NCBI GenBank assembly: GCA_005883625.1
Contig: VBDU01000092.1
Span: 1 to 64,000, forward strand
Direction of reading: 5' to 3'
Origin: Chloroflexota bacterium
GTDB lineage: Bacteria > Chloroflexota > Limnocylindria > P2-11E
Length of the DNA stretch: 64,000 bases
Made by a program: the position numbers and the translations under genes. The number at the start of each line of letters is the position of its first letter. The stretch's first letter is position 1. Positions 25,510-40,038 of this stretch are shown one piece after another. A model generated the notes under the pieces. That model was not told the DNA's origin. It did no database searches and was given only the letters and a program-made list of their open reading frames with translations.

Positions 25510-27386
25510 GGCTTCTCCAGGAGGTACTGCTCGAGGATCCGCTGCGACATACCGACGGCCGGGTTGAAACAGTTCTCGCAGAGCGACTTCGACGAGTTGA
25601 AGACGAAGATGATCATCGCGATCTCAGCGGTCGGGTCGGTGTTGTCGGCCTTCGGCACGAACGAGACGAACCAGTTGTGGAAGCCGTAGATGTTGCGGCC
25701 GGCGCTGTCGTGGCCGCCGGAGGCGCCGAATTCCGCGGTGCCGGTCTTTCCCGCGATCGGCAGCTTCGGGTTCGGCATGTACGCGTGGCCGATCGTCACG
25801 ACCCGCCTGGCCGACTCGCGAAGGAGGCGCAGGTTCTCGGCAGTGATGTCGAGCTTTCGGATCGGCGTCGGCGTCGCCGTCGCGACGACGGTTCCGCTCA
25901 CGTCGCGAGCTTCTTTGAAAAGGTGCGGCCGCCAGAGCGTGCCGCCGTTCGCGACCGAAGCGTACGCGTTGAGGAGCTGGAGCGGCGTCACCGCGACGTA
26001 GCCCTGGCCGATCGCCTCGTGGTACGTGTTCCCGATCGACCACGGCTCGTCGAAGGTGCGCTGTTTCCACTGCGGGTCCGGCATGATCCCCGACGCCTCG
26101 TTCGGAATGTCGATGCCGGTCGGGGCGCCGAACCCGAGCATGCGTCCGTACTTCGCGATCGCGTCGGGCCCGACGCCCCGGACGCTCGGCGCGAACGGCG
26201 TCCCGGCGGCGAGCGTGTAGAAGTAGATGTCGCTCGAGTGGGCGAAGCCCGTGACGAAGTTCAGCGTCCCGTGGGCGCGCCAGTCGTAGAACGGGGTGCC
26301 GCTCACGCTGAACGACATCGCCGAGACGTTCACGGTCGTGTCGCGGTTCGCGGTCCCCTCCGACAGCGCGGACAGCCCGGTGACCAGCTTGAAGGTCGAC
26401 CCCGGCGGGTAAATGTCGGAGGTGGCCTTGTTCACCAGGGGATGGCGGTCGTCGGCGTTGAGCGCCGCGATCTCCTTCGCGCTGATGCCACGCGCGAACG
26501 CATTGTTGTCGTAGCCCGGAATCGAGACCATCGCGAGGATGTCGCCGTTCTGCGGGTTCAGGGCGATCCCGACGCCCTGGGTGAACTTGTCCTCGAGGAC
26601 ACCCTTTCGGAGCTCGCCGTCGAGGAGCTTCTGGAGGCGGTCGTCGATCGTGAGGACCACGGTGTTGCCGACCGTCGGCGCCCGCAGCGCGAGGGTCTTG
26701 ATCTCACGCTGCGCCGCGTCGCGCTCGACCTCGCGCCAGCCGTAGGTGCCGCGAAGATATTTCTCGTAGGTCGCCTCGAGACCGGTGCGACCGATGTCGT
26801 CGTCGAGGAGGTACCCCTTCTCGCGGAGATCGTCGAGCTCGCCCTCGGTCACCGGGCCGGTGTAGCCGATGACCGGCGCGTACAGCTCGCCGTCCTGATA
26901 GAAGCGGATGCTTCCCGGTTCCACGCGGACGCCCGGGAAGAGCTCGCCCCGCTCGCTGACCGCTACCGCGATCTCCCGCGGGACGGGCGTCGGGGAGATG
27001 CGCACCGGCTCGTAGGGGTTGCGCTGGCGCTGCGCCGTGATCGCGCCTTGGACCGCCTCCGTGGGCAGTCCGAGCAGCGCGCCGAGGCGTAACGCGAGCT
27101 CCGACTCGCGCGCCCGCGGGAGGTCGACGGGGATGATGCTCACCTCGAAGCCGGGGATGTTCACGACAAGGGGGCGGCCGTTGCGGTCGGTGACGCTCCC
27201 CCGCTCCGCGCGGACCGGGAGACGGAGGATGCGGTTCTGTTGGGAAAGGGCGCCGTAGTAGTCGCCGCGCACGATCTGGAGGTCGTAGAGCCGGGCGGTC
27301 AGCCCGCCGAAAACGAGCACGATGGCAAGCCCGACCGCGGCGAATCGCCGACCATGCACGAACGCGCGGGGCGCGCGTCTCACCAT
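25506..27386 (-). CDS. mrdA: Penicillin-binding protein 2 (transpeptidase, elongation)
   Basis: 626 residues. An N-terminal transmembrane helix (FAAVGLAIVLVFGGLTARLYDLQI) leads into the PBP dimerisation domain (NGRPLVVNIPGFEVSIIP). The transpeptidase domain contains the catalytic Ser in YPPGSTFKLVTG (S-x-x-K), SSD in FAHSSDIYFY and the KTG box in IAGKTGTAEFG. It crosslinks peptidoglycan during cell elongation. It overlaps mreD upstream by 7 bases and rodA downstream by 4. The C-terminus contains two Cys (SLCENCFNPAVG), unusual for the class. Confidence 0.93.
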   Translation of the reverse strand: MVRRAPRAFVHGRRFAAVGLAIVLVFGGLTARLYDLQIVRGDYYGALSQQNRILRLPVRAERGSVTDRNGRPLVVNIPGFEVSIIPVDLPRARESELALRLGALLGLPTEAVQGAITAQRQRNPYEPVRISPTPVPREIAVAVSERGELFPGVRVEPGSIRFYQDGELYAPVIGYTGPVTEGELDDLREKGYLLDDDIGRTGLEATYEKYLRGTYGWREVERDAAQREIKTLALRAPTVGNTVVLTIDDRLQKLLDGELRKGVLEDKFTQGVGIALNPQNGDILAMVSIPGYDNNAFARGISAKEIAALNADDRHPLVNKATSDIYPPGSTFKLVTGLSALSEGTANRDTTVNVSAMSFSVSGTPFYDWRAHGTLNFVTGFAHSSDIYFYTLAAGTPFAPSVRGVGPDAIAKYGRMLGFGAPTGIDIPNEASGIMPDPQWKQRTFDEPWSIGNTYHEAIGQGYVAVTPLQLLNAYASVANGGTLWRPHLFKEARDVSGTVVATATPTPIRKLDITAENLRLLRESARRVVTIGHAYMPNPKLPIAGKTGTAEFGASGGHDSAGRNIYGFHNWFVSFVPKADNTDPTAEIAMIIFVFNSSKSLCENCFNPAVGMSQRILEQYLLEKP

Positions 27387-27922
27387 CCCGACGCTCCCTG
27401 TTTCTCCGTCACGCGACGCACGAGCCGCGCGAGCGGGTAGACGACGAGCGCGAGCGCACCCGTGTAGATCGCCCCCGCGACGGCGGTGCCCGCCTCGAGC
27501 GGGAACGAGCCGATCGGCTGACCCGTTACGGCGAGGATGCCCAGATAGAGCAGCGCCGCCGCGAGGGCGGCGATCCCCACGAGGAGCGCGCCCGCCAGCA
27601 CCGGGGTCGGCCGGCCCGCTGCCCGATCACCGAGGCCGACGGCGGCGACCGGCGGTAGCGACGCGCACGCGAACGCTCCCAGCGGCCCGCCCGAGAGAAG
27701 ATCGCTCGCCAGGCCACCCACGAACGCCCACCACACGGCTTCGCGGGCGCCCGCGGCCACCGACCAGGCCGCCGCGACCAATAACGGTAGCGAGGGCCGG
27801 GCCCCGCCGATGGTGATGAACGGCGCGACCGTGCCCTGCAGCAACGCGGCCGCGATCGGTATCAGCAGTCCGAGCGCGAGGCGCACCGAGCTTCCCTCGC
27901 GTGACCAGGTCGTCGCGGCCAC
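27380..27922 (-). CDS. mreD: Rod-shape determining protein MreD-like
   Basis: 180 residues with about five hydrophobic helices and the MreD-like stretch TVAPFITIGGARPSLPLLVAA, then WAFVGGLASDLLSGGPLGAFA. The family is poorly conserved, so the call depends on context: it overlaps mrdA, followed by rodA. The window carries no mreB or mreC in this cluster. A GTG at VRLALGLL may be the real start. Confidence 0.75.
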   Translation of the reverse strand: MAATTWSREGSSVRLALGLLIPIAAALLQGTVAPFITIGGARPSLPLLVAAAWSVAAGAREAVWWAFVGGLASDLLSGGPLGAFACASLPPVAAVGLGDRAAGRPTPVLAGALLVGIAALAAALLYLGILAVTGQPIGSFPLEAGTAVAGAIYTGALALVVYPLARLVRRVTEKQGASGW

Positions 27923-27943
27923 GAACGGCTTCGGTCCTTTCGG

Positions 27944-29083
27944 TCAGGAATGCGCGCGCCTGCCCACGGGCCGCGCCGCGGGATGCTCCGATACCGGCTC
28001 GTGGACGCTCGCGAGCTCCTCCTCCAGCTTCGGGAACGGATCCTGGTCCCGCAGCTTCGCGCTTATGTAGATGAGCACGAGCCGCAGCGTGGCGGCGAAC
28101 GGAACTGCGACGAAGACGCCGAGGAGGCCAAAGAGCGCACCGCCGCTCAGCAGAGAGAAGATGACGACGGCGGGATGGAGCCGGACGATCCGGCCGATGA
28201 CGAACGGGATGACGAAATAGTCCTCCGCGTGCCGAAGGACCGTGTACATGATCGCCACGACGGCGACGTACACGATCTGCGACATTCCCCAGGGCGCGGG
28301 ATGGCCGAGCGCGACGAGACACGCGATCGCGCCAGCGGTGATCGGGCCCACAATCGGAATGACCTCGAGGACACCCGTCGTCATCCCCAGGAGGAACGAG
28401 AACGGGACCTGGAGGATCGTCAGCCCGATGAACGTCGTCGTCCACATCACCAGGACCAGGAACAGCTGTCCGCGCACGTACCGCCCGAGGAGCGCGTTCA
28501 CCTCGCCGAGCAGCGGCACGATCTCCGCGCGCTGGCTCGAGGGAATGAGCCGGCGGATCCAGTCGAACAGCCGAGGCGCGTCGCGCAGGAAGAAGAACGT
28601 CGCGATCAGGAACACGAGGAACTCGAGGAGAAACCGACCGAGACCCACGACGAACGGGACGGCCGTGCGCGCGATCGCCTGACCGACGTCTCCGCCGCCC
28701 GAGACGTTGTTGAGCAGCAGCTCGTCGAGGTCCGCGAGGCCGACCTGATCCGCCGTCTCCGCGAGGGTGCTCTGCGCGTTCGCGAGTAGGCTCGGGAGGG
28801 TCCGTTGCAGCTCGCGCACTTGGTCCACGATGACCGGTGCGAGCAGCCGCCCGCCACCGAAAATGAAAGCGAGCAGCGCGAGGAACACGAGGGCAGCCGC
28901 GAGCGTGCGCCGCATCGGCAGTCGCCGCTCGAGGAATCCCACGACCGGCAGCAGGACGTACGACAAGACCGCGGCCCAGACGAATGGCCGGACGATGTCG
29001 CCCGCGCGGTAGACGACATAGATCGCGCCGATCAGGAGAAGGGCCACCACCAGCCGCTTCGTCGTCCCGCTCCAACGAGCCAT
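27944..29083 (-). CDS. AI-2E family transporter (PerM/YdiK-like permease)
   Basis: 379 residues. Seven to eight predicted membrane helices, with the family pattern VPFSFLLGMTTGVLEVIPIVGPITAG near residue 245 (PxxG-like, E..P..G). The long helical segment between the second and third helices (QVRELQRTLPSLLANAQSTL) is typical. These exporters are annotated AI-2E family, though the substrate is mostly unknown and may be unrelated to AI-2. It lies 21 bases upstream of mreD and diverges from parA. Confidence 0.85.
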   Translation of the reverse strand: MARWSGTTKRLVVALLLIGAIYVVYRAGDIVRPFVWAAVLSYVLLPVVGFLERRLPMRRTLAAALVFLALLAFIFGGGRLLAPVIVDQVRELQRTLPSLLANAQSTLAETADQVGLADLDELLLNNVSGGGDVGQAIARTAVPFVVGLGRFLLEFLVFLIATFFFLRDAPRLFDWIRRLIPSSQRAEIVPLLGEVNALLGRYVRGQLFLVLVMWTTTFIGLTILQVPFSFLLGMTTGVLEVIPIVGPITAGAIACLVALGHPAPWGMSQIVYVAVVAIMYTVLRHAEDYFVIPFVIGRIVRLHPAVVIFSLLSGGALFGLLGVFVAVPFAATLRLVLIYISAKLRDQDPFPKLEEELASVHEPVSEHPAARPVGRRAHS

Positions 29084-29387
29084 CGGCCGGATTATCAGCC
29101 TGCCTCGGATGATCGGGGGGTCGGCCGGGTCGCGGCTCAGAACCCATAAACGGTAGCGGCGCGCCGGCGGTTGCAGCTCGTCCCCAACGCAGCGAGCGGG
29201 CGCAGCCTGTGCAGCGAGAGTGCCTTTGGATGCATCCGAGCAGGTTCGGGAACGCGCGCCGGGGGACGCGTTCCGCTAGAATGGTGAGCACGACCGGTCA
29301 CATTTCTCCGCCCAGTTTTACCCAATATCGAACATCGCCTCGCGCTCTGGCCGGGAGGAATGTTTCACGGGTGACAAGGATGCGCCG
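29084..29387. other. 304-base divergent intergenic region upstream of parA
   Basis: The region between the permease and parA contains an 8-bp inverted repeat (GGAACGCG at 29249-29256, CGCGTTCC at 29267-29274), followed by TAGAAT at 29277-29282, a possible -10. There is also a GGATGCATCC palindrome at 29228-29237. A parS-like sequence lies at 29361-29376. I see no gene or RNA here. Confidence 0.5.
29361..29376 (+). promoter_or_regulatory. Candidate degenerate parS centromere site
   Basis: TGTTTCACGGGTGACA matches the consensus TGTTTCACGTGAAACA at 13 of 16 positions. The left half is perfect and the right half has three changes. It lies 11 bases upstream of parA, where ParB autoregulation sites are often found. 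Better sites may exist outside the window. Confidence 0.4.
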
Positions 29388-30178
29388 GTGACCGTTCTTG
29401 CGATCAGCAACCAGAAGGGCGGAGTGGGAAAGACCACAACCGCGATCAATGTGGGCGCCGCCCTGGCCAACCGTGGACAGCGAGTTCTTCTGGTCGACCT
29501 CGACCCTCAAGCCAACGCCACCAGCGGTCTTGGAGCAAGCAAGGACTCGCCGAACGCTATCTATGGAGTGCTACTGAAGGAGCAGCCGATAACCGAAGCC
29601 ATCGTGACAACGCCGGTGGAGGGCCTGCACCTTGTTCCCTCGGGTCCCGACATGGCGGGCGCGGAAGTCGAGCTCACGCCCCTCATGGCGCGTGAGTACC
29701 GCTTGCGTCAGGCGCTTCGTGGCGCTCGTGGCTACGACACCGTGTTCGTCGACTGCCCGCCGTCGCTTGGTCTGCTCACGATCAACGCACTCGCCGCGTG
29801 CGACGCCGTGCTGATTCCTGTCCAGTGCGAATACTTCGCGCTCGAGGGACTCGCACAGCTCCTCGACACCATCGAAGCGGTCCGCCTTCGTCTCAACGAC
29901 CTGCTCGAGATCCTCGCGATCGTGCTCACAATGGAGGACCGCAGGAACCGGCTCTCCGAGCAGGTGATCGACGAGGTCCGCCGGCATTTCCCCAAGCTCG
30001 TCACGCGCTCCCGCATTCCCAGGGCAGTCCGCCTCGCCGAGGCGCCCTCGCACGGGCTGCCGATCTCGCTTTACGACCGCCACTCCAGCGCTGCGAAGGC
30101 GTATGACGACTTGGCGCGAGAGCTCTCCGCTCGACTCAAGAGCCGCGCGCCGATCGCGCTCGGTGGGGCGATCGCCTG

Positions 30179-30179
<1 letters not shown>
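29388..30179 (+). CDS. parA: Chromosome partition ATPase ParA (Soj)
   Basis: 263 residues from GTG at 29388. The deviant Walker A KGGVGKTTTAINVG lies near residue 11, Walker B is YDTVFVDCPPSLGLLT, and the signature DLDPQANATSGLG follows. ParA binds DNA non-specifically and with ParB moves the origin region. Its stop overlaps the ATG of parB by one base. The placement in front of parB and gyrB is typical of origin-proximal clusters. Confidence 0.96.
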
Positions 30180-33215
<3,036 letters not shown>

Positions 33216-33216
<1 letters not shown>

Positions 33217-33746
33217 TGGCGAGACTGTCGGAGCTCGGGATCGATTTCCAGCACTGGTGCTTCGCCTGCGGCCGGCTCAACCCGGGCGGGATGCACCTGG
33301 ACTTCGAGGTGTCGCGAGACCGCGCGGAGGCGCGCTACACCGCCCTCGAGCGCCACCAGGGCTACGACGGCCTGCTCCACGGTGGCGTCGTCACCGCAAT
33401 GCTCGACGAGGCGATGGGCTGGGCGATCTTCCACCAGGGCATCTGGGGGGTGACCGCGCGTATCAGCGTCACGTTCCGGCAGCCCGTCCCCACCAACGAG
33501 GAGCTGCGCGTGGTGGGAGAGATCACGCGCGACCGCGGCCGCCTCATCGAGACGCATGGCACGGTGACGCGCGCCGCGGACGGGAGCGTGCTCGCCGAGG
33601 CCGACGCGACGTTCCTGCGCATGCCCGAGAGCCGCCGGCGCGAGCTCGAGCGCCGCTACTCGCGGACCGACGAAGCGTTCGCGCGCGTCCGGGCGGCGAT
33701 TGCCGCGGAAGAGGCGGCACAGCCCGTAGAGCACGGGCGCACGTGA
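33216..33746 (+). CDS. PaaI-like hotdog-fold thioesterase
   Basis: 176 residues from GTG at 33216, which overlaps the gyrB stop by one base. Hotdog motifs are [16 protein letters not shown] at the start (a common start for this subgroup) and [23 protein letters not shown] with the His-Gly-Gly, followed by [16 protein letters not shown]. Family members hydrolyse acyl-CoA thioesters. The gene sits inside the gyrB-gyrA operon with 10 bases to gyrA, which is unusual. The long helical tail ([20 protein letters not shown]) is not part of the hotdog core. Confidence 0.88.
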
Positions 33747-33756
33747 GGGTGACGGC

Positions 33757-36651
<2,895 letters not shown>

Positions 36652-36821
36652 CGAGGGCACGCTCGCTCGTTACATAAGGGAGCCACGCCCAACTCGCATG
36701 TCAACCTGTCCGGCAGGCGTACGTTCCGTGGCCTGGCAGTACCAGGTTGAGACGTTTAGGCGTTGTGCTGGAGACGCGACGTTGGTTACGGTATCCGCCA
36801 ACCGCGTGAGGGAGTCGACCA
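36652..36821 (+). other. gyrA-ftsE intergenic region with hairpins
   Basis: 170 bases. Directly after gyrA, AGCGAG...CTCGCT (36652-36669) can form a hairpin. A larger structure has TCAACCTG (36701-36708) and CAGGTTGA (36743-36750) as outer arms. A possible promoter, TTGTGC-N17-TACGGT, precedes ftsE. No U-tract is seen, so termination of gyrA is unclear. No open frame looks coding. Confidence 0.4.
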
Positions 36822-37502
36822 CTGATCGCGCTCGATGACGTCAGCAAGCGCTATCCGAACGGCACCCAGGCGCTCCGCGACGTCGACCTGTCGATCGATT
36901 CCGGGGACTTCGTCTTCCTCGTCGGCTCGTCCGGCGCGGGCAAATCGACCCTCATCCGCCTGCTCATCCGCGAGGAGGTCCCCTCCAGCGGGAAAGTCTG
37001 GGTGGACGGCCAGGATGTCGTCCGGATGCGCCACTCGCACGTGCCGCGCCTGCGCCGAAAGGTGGGCGTGGTCTTCCAGGACTTCAAGCTGCTCCCGACG
37101 AGGACCGTCGCCGAGAACGTCGCCTTCGCGCTCCTCGTGACCGGTCACTCGGGAGACGAGGTCCGCGAGGAGACCGACCGCGTGCTCTCGCTGGTCGGGC
37201 TGGCCCAGCGGCGCGACCACTTTCCCGATCAGCTTTCGGGCGGCGAGCAGCAGCGGACCGCGATGGCGAGGGCGCTCGTGAACAGGCCGCGCATCCTCAT
37301 CGCGGACGAGCCCACCGGCAACCTCGATCCGGTCACGAGCTGGGAGATCATCAAGCTCCTCGTGCGGGTGAACGAGCTCGGCACGACGCTCGTGATGGCG
37401 ACGCACAACGCGGAGATCGTCAACGCCCTCCGCCGGCGCGTCGTCCACCTTGACCACGGCGCCGTCGTGCGCGACGAGCGCGAAGGCCTCTACGCCGCAT
37501 GA
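36822..37502 (+). CDS. ftsE: Cell-division ATP-binding protein FtsE, apparent CTG start
   Basis: 226 residues. The FtsE/ABC motifs are Walker A VGSSGAGKSTLIRL, Q-loop VFQDFKLLP, signature LSGGEQQRTA, Walker B ILIADEPTGNLDP and H-loop MATHNAEIV. The frame has no ATG, GTG or TTG at the proper N-terminus. A CTG at 36822 stands exactly where FtsE proteins begin (LIALDDVSKRYPNG against the usual MIxLxxVxKxYxxG). It is preceded by GAGGGAG with a 7-base spacer, and an in-frame stop lies 13 bases upstream. It forms a membrane ATPase with FtsX that activates cell-wall hydrolysis. The stop overlaps the ATG of ftsX. Confidence 0.9.
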   Translation: MIALDDVSKRYPNGTQALRDVDLSIDSGDFVFLVGSSGAGKSTLIRLLIREEVPSSGKVWVDGQDVVRMRHSHVPRLRRKVGVVFQDFKLLPTRTVAENVAFALLVTGHSGDEVREETDRVLSLVGLAQRRDHFPDQLSGGEQQRTAMARALVNRPRILIADEPTGNLDPVTSWEIIKLLVRVNELGTTLVMATHNAEIVNALRRRVVHLDHGAVVRDEREGLYAA

Positions 37503-38389
37503 AGCGCCTGAGCTACGTGCTCCTCGCGGCGTGGCAGGGCTTCTGGCGCAACCCGGTGATGAGCCTCGCCTCGACGCTGACCGTGAGCCTCATGCTCCTG
37601 CTCTTCGCGTTCTTCTTCGCCACCGACCGCGGGCTGCAGGCGGCCGTCGGCATCCTCGAGTCGAAGGTCGAGTTGGGGCTCTTCCTCGAGGACGACGCCA
37701 AGGTCTCCGACATCCTCGCGCTCAAGGCGCGCATCGAGGCCGACCCCGCGGTCGCCCGCGTCGACTACGTCACGAAGGATCAGGCCCTCGCGCGTCTGGT
37801 GGCGATCGCCGAGCGCCGCCCCGACCTGGCGATCGAGGACGTCGGGCCGAACCCGCTCCCCGCGTCGCTCGAGATCAAGCTCGCGCGGGCGCAGGAGGCC
37901 GCGCGCGTCGGCGCGCTCCTCCGTGAGGAGCTCGGCAAGGGCGTCGTGTACGACGTCGTCGACAACCCCTCCGTCGTCGACAAGCTCCTCACGATCACGC
38001 GCGTGCTCTCGATCGGCGGCGTCGCCGTGCTCGGGATCATGCTCTTCGTCGCCTTGTTCGTGATCGTGAACACGATCCGCATCGCGGTCCACGCGCGACG
38101 CGACGAGATCGAGATCATGAAGCTCGTCGGCGCCAGCGACTGGTTCGTGCGCTGGCCGTTCATCCTCGAGGGCATGCTCGTCGGCGCGCTCGGCGCGGCC
38201 GCGTCGCTCACCGTCCTGTTCCTGGCGTCGGGAGCGGTGACGTCCTCGCTGCTCGCCTTCCTCGACATCCTCCCGGTCTCGTTCGGACCGACGTTCCTCG
38301 CCGAGCTCGCGGCCACGGTGGTGGGTATCGCGCTCGTCGTGGGAGGGGGCGGGGCCACCTGGGCCGTCCGCTCGCACCTGGCGAAGTGA
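37499..38389 (+). CDS. ftsX: Cell-division protein FtsX
   Basis: 296 residues, the usual length. The N-terminal cytoplasmic and first membrane segment is MKRLSYVLLAAWQGFWRNPVMSL. The extracellular loop carries GLFLEDDAKVSDILALK, and three further helices follow with the FtsX motif RDEIEIMKLVGASDWFVRWPF. It transmits ATP hydrolysis by FtsE to a periplasmic or extracellular hydrolase activator, which here is the next gene. ATGA overlaps on both sides suggest one translation unit. Confidence 0.95.
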   Translation: MKRLSYVLLAAWQGFWRNPVMSLASTLTVSLMLLLFAFFFATDRGLQAAVGILESKVELGLFLEDDAKVSDILALKARIEADPAVARVDYVTKDQALARLVAIAERRPDLAIEDVGPNPLPASLEIKLARAQEAARVGALLREELGKGVVYDVVDNPSVVDKLLTITRVLSIGGVAVLGIMLFVALFVIVNTIRIAVHARRDEIEIMKLVGASDWFVRWPFILEGMLVGALGAAASLTVLFLASGAVTSSLLAFLDILPVSFGPTFLAELAATVVGIALVVGGGGATWAVRSHLAK

Positions 38390-39759
38390 GTCTCCCCTTG
38401 ACCGCGTCCCATTCCGGGTGCGACGATGCGCGCCTGATGGGAGCTCCCCGGACCCGCCGGGGAGGTGGGGGTTGGAGGACGCACGCGGCGCGCGCGATCT
38501 CGGTCGCGCTGGTTGCGGCCGCCGTCCTTTCCTCGTTCGCCAGCCCCGCTCGCGCCGACGACCCGCTGACCGAGGCCCTCAAGCGCAAGGAGGAGCTCGA
38601 GCGCGCCGTCCAGGTCGCGCGTCAGAACACGCAGCGCTACCAGACGGCCGCGGGCCAGTTCCAGGCCGCCATCAACGCGGCGAACGCGCGGATCGCCGCG
38701 CTCGCCGGCAAGCAGGCCGACGCCCAGTCCGAGGCGGAAGCCCTGGGCTACGAGATCCAGATCGCCGAGGAGCAGCTCGCGCTCGTCGCGTTCCAGCTCG
38801 ACGAGACCAAGGCCCTCGCGGATTCGCTCAAGGCACAGGCCGACGAGCAGACCCGCCAGCTCCTCCGTCGGCAGGAGCTCTACGCGCGCCACCTTCGCAC
38901 CACGTACCGCCAGGCGCTCGTCTCGCCGCTCGAGATGCTGCTGGGGTCCTCGTCGCTCACCGAGTTCGCGAGCCGCCTGCAGGCGATGATCTTCGTGAAC
39001 CGTCAGGACACCCGTCTCGCGAACGAGATCCGCGCGCTCCGTGCCGACACCGCGCGGAAGCAGGACGAGGCCTCCGCGAAGGAGAAGGAGATCCTCGGCC
39101 TGCAGGACGAGATCGGCCTCACCCGCCAGCGCCTCACCGTGGAGAAGACGCTCTACGACAAGCTCGTCGCCGACGCGGAGGCGGCGATGGACGAGCAGGC
39201 CCAGGCGCGCGCCGGCGCCGCCGCGGACCGCAACTCGGCACAGAACGCCGCGCGCCGGTCGGATCGCCAGAGGCAGGACCTGCAGCGACAGCTCGATCAG
39301 GCCGAGGCGTACTACGAGCAGCTCGCCGCGGCGCAGGCCGGCAAGAGCGGGCTTGGCGCCTTCAACGGGAAGCTCTTCATGTGGCCGGTGCGCGGACCCA
39401 TCACGTCGTACTTCGGTCCGCGCTGGGGCGGCTTCCACAACGGTCTCGACATCGCGGCGCCGATGTACACGCCCGTCCGCGCGCCCTCGACCGGCGTCGT
39501 GACCACGGTCGGGCGCCCGTACATCGCGTCGGGCGACACGGCGGTCGTCGTGATCATCGCGCACGGCAACAACTTCGCGACGCTCTCCGGTCACCTGGCC
39601 GACGGCGGCCGCTGGCCGCCGGTGCACGTAGGCCAGCGCGTCGCGGCGGGCGAGATCATCGGCTATATCGGCATGACAGGCTGGACGACCGGCCCGCACG
39701 ACCACTTCATGACGATCGTCGACGGTCGCGCGCAGAACCCGCTCAGCTACCTCCCGTAG
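38386..39759 (+). CDS. EnvC-like murein hydrolase activator (coiled coil + M23 domain)
   Basis: 457 residues from GTG at 38386; an internal ATG (MGAPRTRRGG) is a possible alternative. A signal sequence (AISVALVAAAVLSSFASPARAD) is followed by a long coiled coil (about residues 60-310, rich in Glu, Gln, Ala and Arg). The C-terminal LytM/M23 domain has FHNGLDIA (HxxxD) and GPHDHF (HxH), so the zinc ligands are present and it may itself be an active endopeptidase. FtsX probably recruits it. The linked order ftsE-ftsX-activator is the usual one. Confidence 0.92.
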   Translation: MSLPLTASHSGCDDARLMGAPRTRRGGGGWRTHAARAISVALVAAAVLSSFASPARADDPLTEALKRKEELERAVQVARQNTQRYQTAAGQFQAAINAANARIAALAGKQADAQSEAEALGYEIQIAEEQLALVAFQLDETKALADSLKAQADEQTRQLLRRQELYARHLRTTYRQALVSPLEMLLGSSSLTEFASRLQAMIFVNRQDTRLANEIRALRADTARKQDEASAKEKEILGLQDEIGLTRQRLTVEKTLYDKLVADAEAAMDEQAQARAGAAADRNSAQNAARRSDRQRQDLQRQLDQAEAYYEQLAAAQAGKSGLGAFNGKLFMWPVRGPITSYFGPRWGGFHNGLDIAAPMYTPVRAPSTGVVTTVGRPYIASGDTAVVVIIAHGNNFATLSGHLADGGRWPPVHVGQRVAAGEIIGYIGMTGWTTGPHDHFMTIVDGRAQNPLSYLP

Positions 39760-39846
39760 CAGCGCGAAAAGAGCCCACGGGCGCTGCGTCCCCTCTGTCA
39801 CCGCCGTCACGTTGACGCGCGCCCGGGGGGATGACACGATCCATGG

Positions 39847-40016
39847 CGAAAGAAAGGAGGTGATGTGGAGTGGGCGATGCCAGTGGGAATCCAAAGACCC
39901 AGGCGGCTCACTTCAGCCTTTCGGAATGCATCCAACTGAGGTGATCGCGAGCTAACGCCAAGGGTCTTTGGTGACCCCGGCAAACGACAGCGGCGGCAGC
40001 GGTGCCGCCGCTGTCG
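39847..40016 (+). ncRNA. Unassigned structured intergenic element upstream of smpB
   Basis: AGAAAGGAGGTGAT (39851-39864) is a long perfect complement of the 16S 3' end. A 10-bp inverted repeat CCAAAGACCC (39891-39900) and GGGTCTTTGG (39962-39971) brackets a 61-base spacer. A TTGACG-N17-CACGAT promoter-like pair precedes it. Two very short frames start near the SD: GTG at 39865 giving 24 residues, and ATG at 39863 giving 30 residues. A strong hairpin ends the region. It matches no riboswitch family I know. Confidence 0.45.
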
Positions 40017-40022
40017 TGTTTC
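39985..40022 (+). terminator. 14-bp hairpin upstream of smpB
   Basis: Arms CGACAGCGGCGGCA and TGCCGCCGCTGTCG are perfect, with a GCGG loop, followed by TGTTT. It would terminate transcription of the preceding element 20-odd bases before the smpB start, so smpB needs another promoter or readthrough. Confidence 0.65.
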
Positions 40023-40038
40023 CCCCTAACCTCTCCGC

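Noticed and set aside
39863..39955. A conserved small protein encoded at the strong SD before smpB
   Set aside because: Two overlapping frames of 24 and 30 residues are equally possible, neither looks like a known peptide, and the ATG is only two bases from the SD, so I kept it as an RNA/leader candidate.
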